From NCBI GenBank assembly GCA_032718475.1, contig JAUCBJ010005101.1, positions 17,326 through 81,325 of the forward strand: 64,000 bases of DNA, in the 5' to 3' direction. This stretch comes from Nemertoderma westbladi. Taxonomy: Eukaryota > Xenacoelomorpha > Nemertodermatida > Nemertodermatidae. Below are positions 1-11,791 of this stretch, one piece after another. The translations under genes were made by a program, and so were the position numbers. The notes under the pieces are model-generated. The model had not been told where the DNA came from. It did no database searches and was given only the letters and a program-made list of their open reading frames with translations. Position 1 is the first letter of the stretch. Every line of letters starts with the position of its first letter.

Positions 1-548
1 AATGCTGTGCTGGATTGTCGACAAAATTGCGCCGCCACAACTCCCTATCACCCATGACATTGGCTAGATCATCCGCATCTTCAAGGCCAGTGTCCTTTAA
101 GATGCGCCTCAAGAATGTCATGGGCTGTCAACCATGCTTATTCACTCCATGAGGCCGCCAAAGCACAAGATTATGCACTGGCAGGTCCTCATGGCGAAAG
201 CAATGTCCTGCAAAGCGAAGGCGGCTTTGTTCTAGTGTCAAGCTTGGGGGAACCAATGAGACACCTCCAATGTTATATATTGTCTGTTTGGAGATGTGTG
301 CATTGTACAGCACTTAAGACACAATAAACCCGGCGAAGCATTTTTGTGAATGTGCCATCCAGAGATTTGGTGTCATCGGCAGTTGAAGCCCAGCATGGAG
401 GAGTACTGCAACTACTGCTGCTCTAAATAATCGGACCTTAAGTTTGCGATTAATTCTCTGTGACTTGTAAATCCTGGAAAGCCTATTCAAGGCTGCCCAT
501 GCCTTTTCCTTACATATTCGAAGGTCCTCACCTGACTTCTGGATCAAC
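1..548 (-). mobile_element. RTE-like LINE, 3' end fragment
   Basis: The minus strand encodes the C-terminal tail of an RTE-like reverse transcriptase polyprotein. The segment containing GGVSLVPPSLTLEQ and RLRFAGHCFR is nearly the same as the copy at 61294-61770. Homology to that copy ends near 548, where the element is truncated at its 5' side, and it runs off the window edge on the 3' side. Relative to the 61 kb copy there is a short deletion removing the PCWALTAED segment and there are frame breaks, so this is a dead copy. No RT catalytic motif lies in this part. Confidence 0.8.
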
Positions 549-1127
549 CACATACAGCTTCAAAAAGGCTACACGTGTTTATACTCAGTAGCAGATGGCA
601 TGTTAGATACAAAATCAAGAGTACGGGGGGAAGGGGGAGTAGCTATATTTATCAAAGAAGAAATATATCAACTTTGCACAAAAATTCATACAGTCAGTCA
701 TCACATAGTTGGACTGTCTATAAATTGCCTGTTTACCAAAGATATTGATTTTTATATTCGTGCAATTTGACGAGATCCCGAGGATATGTTTATTAATCAA
801 TCGACATTCAAGTTAATGAAATTGTCACATAGTCAATGTACCGGTAACACATATATTAATTTATATCAAAAGCACCAAAATGTTATTATTTGTAAGTATT
901 TGCCGAGCGCCAGCTAATTCACCAATATAACGTTGGCCGTTACCAAAATTACCGTTAACAAGGCCAAAATTCACAATCGTATACCGTAGTTGATCTTGAT
1001 AGTACGAAAATATATGTTTCAGATGAAAAACAAATACGTACGTACATACGATAATATATACAATTTAAAGCGATAGACATTGGGAGAGGGATCAATGCAT
1101 TTCAAGATGGTTACACTCTTTAATTTT
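549..1127. other. Gene-free AT-rich interval
   Basis: I see no convincing coding frame here. The part nearest 1128 may be the 3' untranslated region of the minus-strand LINE-A that follows, but I cannot locate its 3' tail or a target duplication. Confidence 0.5.
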
Positions 1128-1884
1128 CTAGAGTACAACAGAAGCTATGCTTGTTACACCAACTATAGTCAGTGTGAATACCTCTGCCCTCAGGGCCATT
1201 GCTTTGTGGACAAAAATTGCCAAATTCATAATTACGGACGAATCCGAGGACAAGTGAAATAAGCGAAATTTTTCAAAACTGGGAGGGGTTGCGCTATGAT
1301 GCGAATCTAAATATTGGGTTCTCAGAGCGTTATATTTAGGGCACACAAACAAAAAATTATACACATCTTCTATTCGGTCGATGTTGCATACTTGACACAC
1401 CCGATCGGAGCGAGCAACTCTTCGCCATCACCCAGTTTCTATAGCCAACTGATGCGAAGAACATCTGAACTTCGAAAGCGAATATCTCAGTTGTGGATGT
1501 TCAGTTAGCACACTAAGGTATAATTCAGGTCGGAAGCAGTACTTTACATAAAGAGTACCCTTGGGCGAATTATTTATTAAGGACCACCAATTCTGAATAA
1601 ATTGTTCTTTAAGTTCCCGTTTAGCTTTAGCTAAAAACTTTAGTTTCTCTGGTACGAGCTGGTTTATGCCAAGCCCAAGATAAGCCAATTCCGTTCAATA
1701 AATGCCGTACTCGCGAAGCCCAATTTGAAAGCGACCGTTTGCGTAAACAATCATTTACAGCCAAGGTGTAGGCTAGTTTTGCGATTCTAGAATCTGACAT
1801 TGTAATAAGTTTTAGCCAATATTTTAGAATACTCACTTTTCTTTCAACTACGAGTGGGAAAATACCACACTCGCCGTACACCAT
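1128..1884 (-). pseudogene. LINE-A ORF2, C-terminal region (degenerate)
   Basis: Three overlapping broken frames continue the reverse transcriptase at 1942-3450. The most downstream frame (1128-1400) has a cysteine cluster CQVC...FVCP followed by a tyrosine and arginine-rich tail, the position and form of the C-terminal CCHC-like knuckle found after RT in L1/Tx1- and I-type LINEs. The expected histidine is an asparagine (VYNFLFVC). At least two frameshifts separate this region from RT. This is the 3' end of the element; there is no obvious poly-A or microsatellite tail. Confidence 0.65.
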
Positions 1885-1941
1885 ATAGTTTGGTGTTCAC
1901 GATTTCAATTTAAGCACTCTTTTTAAGAAAGAAAGCTGAAT

Positions 1942-3450
1942 TCACTCGATACCCACTGCGGGGCAAAACCTCCAGACCCTCCAGGGCCAGACCTCACAAC
2001 CATAATTTAAAATAGGTTTAATGAGACATTGAAACAGTTTGCATAAAAGTTGCATAGGCGCCGTAGGAAAACAATACATATACCTCGCCAACGAAAATAA
2101 CGCCTTATTAGCTTTGTCACACAGCAATTTCTGAGCTGCTAAAGAGCTACCCCCTGAGGAGAAAACAACTCCCAGGTACAAATACTCTGACACCACCTGA
2201 ACTGGAGTGCCATTGTAAGTCCATGTATCCAGTGGGGAAATTGACCCCGCCTTTTTAAAGACAACCACTTTAGTCTTATCAAGGTTTACGCTGAGTCCCC
2301 AGAACTTACAGTAGTCCAACAAAACATGTAAAGATCTCTGCAGGCCAAGGGATGAGTGGGAAACAAGGACAATATCGTCCGCATAGAGTAACATAAACAG
2401 TTGTAAGTTACCGATGTCCAAGCTGTCAACCCCGCATGTAGACATGTGGCTCTCAAAGTCATTGAGAAACAGTGAGAAAAGAAGAGGCGATAGAGATTCG
2501 CCCTGTAAGACTCCAACTAGACAGTCAAAAGATTGTGAAAATTGACCATCCCAACAAACACGTGATTTTATTGCCTTATACATTTCCTTAATAATATTAA
2601 AAATTCTCCCGCAAAAACCCATGTTAGTTAATTTTAACCAGAGTGCCTGTCTGTCCACACTATCGAATGCTTTTCGAAAATCGACAAAGCATGCGTATAG
2701 TTTCATTTTTGAGTTTATTAAGTGACTCACAATAGAATAAAAAGTAAATATATGATCTACAGTACTAAACCCTTTCCTAAAACCCGCCTGTCCGTCACTT
2801 AGGAGTCCTGACACGTCGACCCACCAAGTTAAACGAGAGTTAATTAAACCTGTAAAGAGTTTACCAAGTACACTTAATAGACTGATTCCCCTGTAGTTTC
2901 CACCCTCTGACTTGCTACCTTTGTTTTTGTAAAACGGGCTGATAATAGCATCGGTCCATGCCTCGGGGAAATGGCCAGAGAAAAGCACAGCATTGAAAAG
3001 TATTGTCATCACAGGTGTCAGCTGCGAGCAGCCGACTACAAAGAATTCATTTATTAGGAGATCAGCACCGGATGCTTTACCTCTCTTGAGATTTCTTATT
3101 CCACCCTGAACTTCCTCTTCAGTAAAAGCATCTCCAAGTAAATTTTCGAAAATATCTTTATGCACATTGAAATTATTTGGTCTTTGAGGCGTAATTCCAA
3201 TGTCAATAAAATTATCATCACTATTATTCTTACACAGGTTGGAGAAATGATTTTCAAGGATATTTAATGAAATATGTTTTGTACAATCACTGCCATGGTT
3301 GGGCTGACTAGCTTTAAACAGAAGTTTCCAGAACTTTTTAGTTTCCGTTACAGAGTATTCTGCAAGTTTTTTTGATTGGGAAACCTTGAATGCAAATTTT
3401 GTCTGCCGTATACAACTAAGAAAAGCTCCACGTGCTTTTGATAATAGCAA
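1942..3450 (-). pseudogene. LINE-A reverse transcriptase domain
   Basis: This 502-codon open stretch carries a complete LINE-type RT core. Visible motifs in order are NYRGISLLSVLGKLF (fingers), AGFRKGFSTVDHIF, motif A DFRKAFDSVDR, motif B LQGESLSPLLF and the catalytic YADD in LLYADDIVLVS. A thumb region and a conserved NYGCEVW motif follow. The enzyme would perform target-primed reverse transcription of its own RNA in the nucleus. The frame is uninterrupted, but the flanking endonuclease and C-terminal parts are in other frames, so the protein is not intact. The clade (L1/Tx1-like or I/Nimb-like) cannot be settled by eye. Confidence 0.88.
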
Positions 3451-3485
3451 ATGGGCCTCTGGAGACCGATTCCTATTCCAGTTAT

Positions 3486-4740
3486 TTAGCGCTGTACGAA
3501 ATGCCGCCTTTTTAGTAGAACACTTGCTGTTGTACCAGATGGGTGGTTTCCTAGGTCACCCTTTTCCTTTGTGTCGGTTTTTGTACTTGCAAAGTACTGG
3601 TGCCCAGCTGAATGTAAACACTCATTGAAACTGCCAACAGCTTTGTCAATTTTTTCTTGGGAAAATATACCGTCACATAAGTCATCGCTAATGTTGTTCA
3701 AAGTAGCCTTAATATCGGGGTTGTCTAAGAAATTTTTATAACTGTCAGCTTTATTATCTCGCCAGTGGAAGTGTTTAGATTCTACAAATTTATCATTGCA
3801 AACAGAGTCAGTTGGTGGGATAGGTGAGCCGCAGTGCAGTTGTTCACCTATCCCAGTTATTACTGTCGTGACCACACGATGTTTTGAAAACAAGTTTTCA
3901 TCGCCAACATTTAGTTCTGAGATTAGCTTAAATAAAAGTGGGCTTGCGATAAAGTAATCGATAGTAGATTTCCCCATTACTTTATTTTTACCGGTGCAGT
4001 GAAAAGTACACTCGCCACCGACTAAACCATCAGTTCCAACTCTCCCATTGGCTATTCGGAGTCCAGAATTTCTACAAAGAGTTAATAGTCTCCAGCCATA
4101 GTTATTAATTTTTGGATCGGTATTTTTCCAATCTGTCTCAATTGGAAAGTCAGTAGTATTAAACTGATGGCTATTCGGAATTATGTCATCATTAGGAAGC
4201 AGTCTGTCAAGAGTATCACAAGGTCTGTCATTGGGGATAAATTCAGGCTCGGTACTAGTTCGTGCATTGAAATCGCCAAAAATCATAAGTTCACCCAGAT
4301 AACTGAACTGTATTATTCCTTCCTCCAGTTTATCAAATACAGAAATTGGTTCCAATAAGGCTGCTGTTGAACCGTTCGGCGGTAAATACACCAGACGTAG
4401 AACAATATCTGTAATGATACCGAGTTTTTTTGCTTCAAAAAGTACCCATAGGATGTCGTCATCACTTTCACACAAAACATGTACCGCCCCGTCGTATTTT
4501 GATTTATAATATAGCGTAATTCCGCCACTGCATCTTTTAGCATTTTAATTTTTTCGCTTCCTGTTGACGGATACATTTGAGTAGCCATTTATATTTAAAT
4601 CAAGCTCAGCAACTGGACTAGGCCACGTTTCAGTGCACAAAAAAAGTCATAACCAGAAATTAATTTGGTAAAATCAGGTTCTACAATACTATTTACTATA
4701 CCCTTAACATTAAAATTACCAAACTTCAGTCTTGTTTCTA
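3486..4740 (-). pseudogene. LINE-A apurinic-type endonuclease domain
   Basis: This is the N-terminal half of ORF2 and encodes the APE-like endonuclease that nicks target DNA. The main open stretch (3486-4475) shows GDFNARTS (the catalytic Asp/Asn pair), a conserved STIDYFIAS and a terminal SKHRVV corresponding to the SDH histidine motif. Upstream, in other frames up to about 4740, are an SGGITLYY-like segment and a start resembling FNVKGI, typical of the first strand of LINE endonucleases. At least two frameshifts break the domain, and another separates it from the RT at 3450. Confidence 0.82.
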
Positions 4741-5553
4741 ACTTGGAATTGGTGTTTAACCTTTGCCCAGTGGAATGATGGACTGAGGGCCCATAGAGTT
4801 ATCTGGTTGGCGTCTATTACTACAGACACCATTTAAATTAGGCTGCATTGCGTTTGTGGTGCCGGACCGCGATCTTGTCCCATAAGGGTTTTCACCGGCA
4901 CCCTTTCTGTTCACTGCACCTAGGCTGTTGCAACGTGTACGACCAGACCCACGGCCTCTCGGAGCCGTGTACCGTTGGCCGCTGGCTGCCCTAGTTAACG
5001 AACGACAGATAGTATTTATAGATCTTTGTTTTCTGCGGTTAGCAGACACTAAGGATGAGACAATTGGCGGAACTACAGGTAGAGGAGGTCCATACTTGAA
5101 ACAGTTACGTTGACCTCCTGGGGAGGTATAATTTGTTTAGACGCTGGAGCTGGTGGACTCAAATAAGCCTCCATGGGGCCACTTTCCAATAATGTGGTAC
5201 TAGCACCCATAGTTGGAATTACAACGCTATGGTTAGTCTCGCAGTGAATTTCAAAACTAGAAACTCCCTCTCCGGCATGGCTACCACTAACAGAGTCTGG
5301 TATGGGTGCACCAATACATAAATTAGAAACATGTGGTTCATCTACTGTGCCTACACCTAGAAAGTTATTGGGTAGATGTACATTTACAGTACTGAGATCT
5401 GCATCTATAGCGTTGGTGCCGTCGGTATTATCGGACAGGGGCTCATAGTGTACAGCACTACTAGTAGTTGGCGGGAAATTAACTACACCTTAATTTGCTG
5501 GCGCATCGGCTGAAAAACTAGGGCCAAACTGGAATACTGGCGATGTACTGGAA
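4741..5553 (-). pseudogene. LINE-A inter-domain region, low complexity
   Basis: This interval lies between ORF1 and the endonuclease of LINE-A. One minus-strand frame (4756-5049) is very rich in Arg, Gly and Asn and may be the basic C-terminal tail of ORF1 or the start of ORF2. The remainder is Thr/Asn/Ser-rich in several frames with stops. No conserved domain is recognised. Confidence 0.4.
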
Positions 5554-6542
5554 TTAGAGATGACTGCACAATTTATACTTGGTGCCCTCACTGTATATGG
5601 TGCAACAACCGTACCTGGAATAACCTAGTGTACGAACAGCGATAGAGCTGTAAGTACCAGTATTATGAGATACTCTAGGTACGCCACTGCTGGTAGTATC
5701 ACCTACTGCGATTAGATCTCCAAGATTGATGTCGCGGTTGTTAGATCCAATGTCCCATCCAGAAAATTGCTTGCCGTTGATAAACATAATGTTTCTTGCA
5801 ACGCTGCTACGATAGCCATTGTTATGAGCCTCACGCGCTAGTCGGTGGAGAACTTGGCGTTGCAGGAGTATTTCCTCCGGGAAATCTTCCGAAACTCGGT
5901 ACTCCGTGTTCAATAGAATTTTGGCAGCTTTCCATACATGTGTTCTATCTAAAAATGTAAGAAACTCCACCTTTATTGGTGGAGGCTTCGCGTTGGCATT
6001 TCGATTTGTCCGACCGAGACAGAAGACGTTGTCGATGGGGATAAATTTGTTGACTTTTAAGACGTTTTTCATAAAACCGTTAAGTATTTCTACGAGGGCT
6101 TCCGGTTTGTCTGACTCCGACATTATCCCTCCGAAGATTAAACTCTTCCTGGATTGCCTCATTTCAAACTCTACCTGGCGCCTCAAGTTTGAGATGCTTC
6201 TAAGTTTGTTTTCTTCAATTCTTGTGCCCATTGCTGCAAGCAAACCCTTAATATCATTGACAGACACATGGATTGACGGAATTAAGCTGAGAATGTTCTC
6301 GAGGTTTGTCGACTCGTTTAGCCTCGAGAACCCGAAGACGAGAAACTGTTTTGCTCGCTGCTGGATATCCAGGGGCGTTTATTGTTACTACTAATACGCA
6401 ACCCGTTAGTATCATTGCTACCGCCACCACTGTAAAATTGGTGGTGCTGATAGTTGCCAGTCGGAGTCGCTTGGTTGGGGTTGCCAAGCCCATAAACCGG
6501 CACTGTTTGACTTGTCGAGGATGAGAAATACTGCATTTCCAT
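5554..6542 (-). pseudogene. LINE-A ORF1 (RNA-binding, RRM-like)
   Basis: The 237-codon stretch at 5554-6267 looks like an L1-type ORF1 product: a short helical start, then an RRM-like core with SLIFGG and FCLGR, followed by PPPIKVEFL and a helical C-terminal part with RTHVWKAAKILL. Such proteins coat the LINE RNA as trimers. The probable N-terminus, in a neighbouring frame at 6318-6542, is Ser/Asn/Gly/Gln-rich; a frameshift near 6320 separates the two. Its placement upstream of the endonuclease-RT on the same strand supports one element of about 5.4 kb. The start at 6542 is a guess from the first Met of the low-complexity frame. Confidence 0.7.
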
Positions 6543-6699
6543 TTCGAGGACTCACTGCTTTCATCGACGCAGCTTTGTGGACCAAGGATATTAAATGGTA
6601 CAGTTTATTATCGCTGTGCTGCAATATGGCAGTAGGAGTAGGCCTACTGCAGTCTGCAGTACTGCAGAATAGCCGTACTTGCAGATATGCATTGGTACC
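6543..6699. other. Short non-coding interval with palindromic k-mers
   Basis: No gene is seen. The stretch is unusual for short palindromes such as TAGGCCTA, CTGCAG and GGTACCGGTACC. These recur elsewhere in the window and look like a genome-wide sequence bias rather than a local site. Confidence 0.4.
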
Positions 6700-6880
6700 G
6701 GTACCGGTATTAAGAATCCTGCAATACAGTTCCTTGAAGTCTGTGCTAGACTGAGTGCATCATTACAGGACTCAATAGAAAAAGACTCTGAAATCTTTAT
6801 TGCTGGGGACATAAACTGCAATGTTCTTTACAATATCCTATATAGTCAACCTTCTAAAACTGGAGATTTCAAATATGTAT
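6700..6880 (+). pseudogene. CR1-type endonuclease fragment
   Basis: About 60 codons on the plus strand read as the middle of a LINE endonuclease: a helix resembling QFLEVCARLSASL, then IFIAGDINCNVL, which matches the GDFN catalytic motif of CR1/L2-type endonucleases (compare IIITGDTNINTL in LINE-B). It is cut off on the right by the piggyBac-like element at 6885 and has no RT attached. It is a relic. Confidence 0.6.
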
Positions 6881-6884
6881 TTAA

Positions 6885-8443
6885 CCCTATTAAACCCGGG
6901 GGGGGTCAATATGACCCCCCCGTGGTTTTTTTATTATAATTCTGAAACAAACGCAGTTGGGAATCTGAAATTTTATGACTTTTCCTAAAAATCTACTGTC
7001 TTCCTAGTAGTGAAAACCGTTTTCAAAAATATTTGGTACTTTTCGAGTTATAGCACCATTTTTTAACCCTACTTTTGGCACTTTTTTTGAGACGTTTTTT
7101 GAAAATTACATTTCATTAAATATGAATTGCAACATCTCTATTTTTGATTTACATCGGTTTTTTGGTGTTAGAAATTTGATGGAATTCATATAAATTGATT
7201 TAGAAATTTCAAACTTGTTTTTTTCGGTGGGTGCCAAATTTTGGTGCCAGCACCAAATTTTGAAATAAGTCAATTTTGTAAATTGATAGTTTGAAACTTG
7301 TTTTTTACGCAATTGGGGTTTTTTGGGTTTCTGGATTCGATGAAATATATACGAGTTGCACCAAGCGTATCAAACTTGTATTTTTCGGTGCTGTGTGGAA
7401 ATTTTGGTGCTAGCACGAAATTTTGAAAATCCATTCAATAGATAAAAATGTTTGTGAAAAATTTATTTCTTGCGTTTTAGAGGTTTATGGCTGTTCTGAA
7501 TTCAATGGAAAATATAATTATCGAACCAGACATCTCAAACTTGTATTTTTCGGATGTGGGTGCAAAATGTGGTGCTAGCACCAAATTTTGAAAACCATCA
7601 AATATATCAATTGATTGTGTCACCTTGTTTCTTGCGTTATACGGGTTTGTGATGGTTCTGAATTCAATGGAATCAGTAAAAATTTCATAAGAGTTCTCAA
7701 ACTTGTATTTTTCGCCGGTGGGTGAAAATTGTTGTGCCAGCACCAAATTTTGGAAAATATGCAAATTGATAAGTAGATAGTTTCACCTTGTTTCTTGCGT
7801 TATACGGGTTTATGAGGGTCCTGAATCCGATGGAATCAATAAAAACAGCACTGGACATCGCATACTTGTACTTTTTGGTGATGGGTACGGAATTTGGTGC
7901 TAGCACCAAAATTTGCCAAATTACGCCGAAAAATACGAGTAGCAATGATCTGGCATATTAGAAATGCATTCCATTAGAATCAGCGCCCTCGAAAACCTGA
8001 AAATGTGAATTTATAGCATCGTATAAGTGAATTAAAAATTTTGTGTTCTAACTGAAAAGTACTGGTTACTTGTTTTTTTCATTTTTTTCCTACGCAGAGA
8101 GGACTAAACAGCCATTTATAGTAATCATATCATTTTTTAATATTTTCCAATGTATTTTGCACCCCAGAAAACCTGTATTGAAAAATAATTAGCCGAAAAT
8201 GTAACTTTCAAATTTGGTGAAAATTGTGCACTACTTGTAATTTTGGTGCTGCAATATAACCACCCCAGTACATTTTTTCGAAATTTTTTTTTCCAATTTT
8301 CGGATCCAGACAAGTGATACCTACGTACAAACAAAAAATCAGACGTTTTCGTAAATATTTGTAGATTTTAGAGGGGGGGTCAATATGACCCCCCCCCCCC
8401 CCCCGGTATTTGTACAACATTTTATAGCCCGGTACTAATAGGG
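6885..8443. mobile_element. piggyBac-like non-autonomous element
   Basis: The 1,559-bp element begins CCCTATTA and ends TAATAGGG and is flanked on both sides by TTAA (6881-6884 and 8444-8447). CCC-type termini with a TTAA duplication are the hallmark of the piggyBac superfamily. The imperfect terminal inverted repeat extends to about 16 bp. Just inside each end is a palindrome of a G-run, TCAATATGAC and a C-run (about 6898-6918 and 8375-8402). There is no transposase; the interior is AT-rich with five ~163-bp direct repeats. It is therefore a deletion derivative or MITE mobilised in trans. It interrupts the CR1-type endonuclease fragment on its left. Confidence 0.8.
7212..7915. repeat. Five ~163-bp tandem repeats inside the piggyBac-like element
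   Basis: The motif AACTTGTATTTTTCGGTG recurs in diverged form at about 7212, 7372, 7537, 7699 and 7862, a spacing of 160-165 bp. Each unit then carries a palindrome close to TTTGGTGCTAGCACCAAA, and most also hold TTTCTTGCG and a GGTTCTGAATTCAATGGAA-like block. Units differ by roughly a fifth of positions, so the tandem array is old relative to the termini. Short open frames across it are fortuitous. Confidence 0.85.
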
Positions 8444-8447
8444 TTAA

Positions 8448-8760
8448 TGATCAAATAATAAAGCCTTTTTTTGAGCAGACCTTTTTCAGCCAAAAAAATA
8501 TTGTATAACAACATTGGCCTTCGGCCTCGGTAGTTATTCAGTTAATTTTGTTTCAGGTGAATATACCCGCATATCCCCACCTCTAAAACATTGAATAGTA
8601 TCAGTAAATTTTTTTATCACTGCCTTTAAAATAAATAATTAAAAATATATTTTAATAATAATACAGTTATATTGAATAAAATTAGATTTAAAGTATTAAC
8701 CATCACCATCATTTTCCTAATTATATTATATAGCCAGTAACTAAATATATTAATGGAATT
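8448..8760 (+). other. AT-rich region upstream of host exon 1
   Basis: No coding feature or repeat is recognised. As the region directly 5' of a plausible initiator ATG, it may hold the 5' UTR and promoter. TATA-like strings such as TTATATTATATAG near 8721-8734 are present but are not distinguishable from the AT-rich background. Confidence 0.35.
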
Positions 8761-9028
8761 ATGATGCAATGGCTCATTTTGGCCAATGTGGTAGGATTAT
8801 CACTTGGTAGTCTTTACATCAACAGTTTCTGTACCAACCAGACCACAATCGGAGCTTCTACCAAAGCCACATCGTCATCCGACTGCAGCATTGATTGTGA
8901 ACGGAACGATCAATGCTGGTCATTCAACTTCACTGACAGATGCGAAATATATGAAGACGATTGTCTGGCAGATATGGTCAGCTGGAATGTTGATACTCTA
9001 GGGAAACGATGGGTCAGCAAGAAAAAAG
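8761..9028 (+). CDS. Secreted PAN/apple-like protein, exon 1 (signal peptide)
   Basis: The exon opens with two Met codons followed by a hydrophobic stretch (residues 3-17, QWLILANVVGLSLGS), a credible cleavable signal peptide. Residues about 23-70 contain six cysteines with CSIDCERNDQCWSFNF, the central CxxxC...CxxF pattern of PAN/apple-like domains. The exon ends after the first base of a codon at a GT donor (G/GTTAGA), so the following intron is phase 1; reading through gives a stop immediately. Exons at 25333 and 25720 continue in the matching phase. PAN modules usually mediate extracellular protein or carbohydrate contacts; the specific role is unknown. Confidence 0.7.
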
Positions 9029-9190
9029 GTTAGATTAAATACTTAATGTAGAATATGAAAAATAGAAAATATTAGCGTCCCCGCAGTGTTACAATACATA
9101 CAGTACATGGTGTATCTATAAATAAATAGTCCGGAGCTTAATAATTAAACATATTTTTCAAAATAAAATATTTATATTTTTTTAACTAGA

Positions 9191-10284
9191 GACGGGCCTA
9201 GCGGCCCGTGAAGCAAGTCGTAGGAGACAATACGAGTCAAGAAAAAGCTTTTTGTTCTGTCTGATAATCAATTAGTGTGAGGGTAGTCCCGGTGGTGTAC
9301 GAGAAATTTTCTAGACAACTTCGAACTATAATTATTATGTTGTAATCATCTAATGAATTATAAAAGCTGTTGTGATTATAGAAGATAGAGAGCAGTTAGC
9401 GAAATGATTATTTTGTTCTATAGGATAGAGTAGTCAGAGAGTTAGAGTAGTCGAGTCGTTGTTTAATAATAATAACAGCAGTTGCCATGAATTCATTATA
9501 CAATCGCGCAAAAGAAGTGATAAGACAAATTCGTTCTTATTTTTGTAATAAATAAAACAGGTTGAGATGTTTCAATGTAAACCGCGATTAACAATTTACA
9601 ACATTTATATTATTATTATAACAGATTTTTATATTTCAAACTATAATGTTAGCCTTATGGAGAATCATTATGAGGCTGAGTAAACATTCAGCCTTATAAG
9701 CATACACCCTCCACAGTATTAATGTTGGCACAAAGATTTCAAAATAAAACAATAATGCGATGAGAGCATAGTACAATACACTGTGTAGCCAACACACTGT
9801 TTAACTAACAGTTATTTAGCTTGCACGCCAATTAACATCCTTAACATAGAAATGATGCATTGGGAAGAGTTATTCAGCTGAGACTGTAATAGCCAGCTAA
9901 ACCAGTTAATGTTTTGTTTGATTACTGTCTGGGTTGTAGAATAGAGTGATAATAAAACTTGGCACACAAAGTACTTCTTTGTTAGTTGCCCTTCCTATTG
10001 AATGCATTACCAGGCCATCTCTATACATTTTTCATGAGTGCCAGCTGGTGTTTTATCATTGCGCCTATGGTAATTTTAGTGTTTTGGGGCTTTTTTTCGA
10101 AATAAAACAAGTTGAGATGTTTCAATTTAAACCGCGATTTCACAAGTACCCTTAGAAATCCATTTTCATGGTCCATGCAAAATTTCATCAAAATCGTTAG
10201 AGCCGTTTTTGCTCTAGGTCAGTAGTCAGTAGTCAGTAGCCTTTTTTTCTTACAGTAATCAAGTCTAACGACTTGCTAACTAGT
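9191..10284 (-). repeat. Helentron-like unit 1 (type B-like)
   Basis: The left end is a CGGGCC-TAGC-GGCCCG hairpin followed by GAAGCAAGTCG; the right end is CTAACGACTTGCTAACTAG. The core is shared with other B units (ATTATTATAACAGATTTTTA-like region, then the GCGCCTATGG block). A short run of CAGTAGT replaces the usual microsatellite. It is the most diverged unit. Confidence 0.65.
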
Positions 10285-11791
10285 GACGGGCCTAGCGGCC
10301 CGATAAGGAACCGACTTTTTATTTCAAATAAAAGAGACAACGAGAATTAGTATAGAACTAATAATTATGTAAAAATACAATCATATTTCATACAATAATT
10401 ATTAATAAATTCGATCTATTATTAGTTGCTCAATTCTAGAACAAAATCGACTTGCAACTAGTGAAGACCTCGTTTTGGAATTTCGAAACCAAGCTGGTGC
10501 GATGCGCGATATCGTGTTTAGTTAATAAAGTGAAAACTCCATCAATTCATGTGCAACCAGTAATAAGAAATCGCGATAAATGTAATTTGAATAAAAATTA
10601 TTCTAGAAAAATTTTCCTCAAAAAGTATGAAGTCTTGGCATTGGTGACGCGAAACTAGGCTAGTGAGATTCAGGATATTGCGTTTAATATAAAAATCGAA
10701 AACGCTATCGAATTCCGTAAAGGCGTTAATAAAATACTGCAACTTTTTTGAAATTTGTAAAATTCTAGAACTAGAAAAAATTAATTTTTGAACGGCGCTG
10801 TTTGGGGTTTCGAAACATGGATAGGCTGAAAGAGGACATCGAATTAAGTTGAAAAATGAAAACCCCATCGAATTTGGACAAAGCGTTCCGGAGTTATAGC
10901 GGATCGAAAAAAATTGACCCCCCCCAGTCGCCAAAAATTTACAGTAATTTAAAATTTTGCAAAAAAATTTTTTGCGTTATTTTTGATGGCGAATCGACTG
11001 GCTACAAAAATTTTTTTTTGAAATTTTAGGTCAGAAAAAAAAACATGGAAAAAGTATATTTTTAAAAAGATTTCATGTCTTTGCATATGGTCAGAGAATG
11101 ATCCAACTCTGTAACTTGGCAATCGCTCAAATCCATTCAGCTGAATGGCACAGTAGAGTAAACTAAAGTAAATTCCCAATACAATGTTCTGAAGGGGAGA
11201 CTGACAGAGAGTAATCCAACCATAAAACACTTTGCAATAATGTTGACATTAATGTAGCCGATACACTGTATACCTAATAGTCATTCAGAAGGGGGAAGAG
11301 TTATTCAGCTGAGGCGGTAATAGATTGCAAACTAAACCAACCAGTTGGCAGCCTCATCGATTTATACTAAGCCTGTGTAGAACCACAAACTAAATCAACC
11401 AGTTAATATTTGCATTGACAGAGAGTGCAGGGCCTAAACAAACAGTATGGGTGTACTAAGTACAATAATCTTGGCAACCTCATCGATTTATACTAAGCCT
11501 TGTGTAGAAATCCATTACATAAGTCATTTTTATCAGGACACCAGCTGTCATGGGTGATATTTTACCATTGCGCCTATGGCGTTTTTTCGTTTATGTCTAT
11601 TTTTCGAGCCCACGGCTCATGGACGAAATAGCGGAACATACCAGGGACCTTAGAATCGCGGTATCTAGCCGCTGTGAAAATTTCATCAAAATCGTTAGAG
11701 TAGTTTTGGCTGTAGATTAGCCAGCCAGCCAGCCAGCCAGTCAATCAGCCAACAATTCTTACAGTAATGAACCTCTCGGTTCCTAACTAGA
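10285..11791 (-). repeat. Helentron-like unit 2 (type A)
   Basis: It carries a CGGGCC/GGCCCG hairpin, GGAACCGA at left and CTCGGTTCC at right, with a CAGC microsatellite near 11720-11750. The minus-strand core keeps an open frame at 10542-10934 (130 codons) containing the shared 93-codon segment. Confidence 0.7.

Larger units (their letters stand above)
1128..6542 (-). mobile_element. LINE-A, near full-length degenerate non-LTR retrotransposon
   Basis: This entry groups the minus-strand ORF1, endonuclease, RT and C-terminal knuckle pieces, which occur in the canonical order and spacing. I could not identify exact ends or target duplications. All reading frames are broken, so the copy is immobile. 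Its RT is clearly different from the RTE-like copies at the window ends and from LINE-B at 36-40 kb. Confidence 0.75.

Noticed and set aside
7212-7915. CRISPR-like or centromeric satellite array
   Set aside because: The five ~163-bp repeats have no uniform spacer/repeat structure and lie wholly inside a TTAA-flanked transposon in eukaryotic DNA.
11567-11760. Repeated plus-strand frames around the GCGCCTATGGCGTTTTTTCG block as a gene family
   Set aside because: The short frames (66-119 codons) end in the microsatellite, differ in frame between units, and run antisense to the inferred element orientation.
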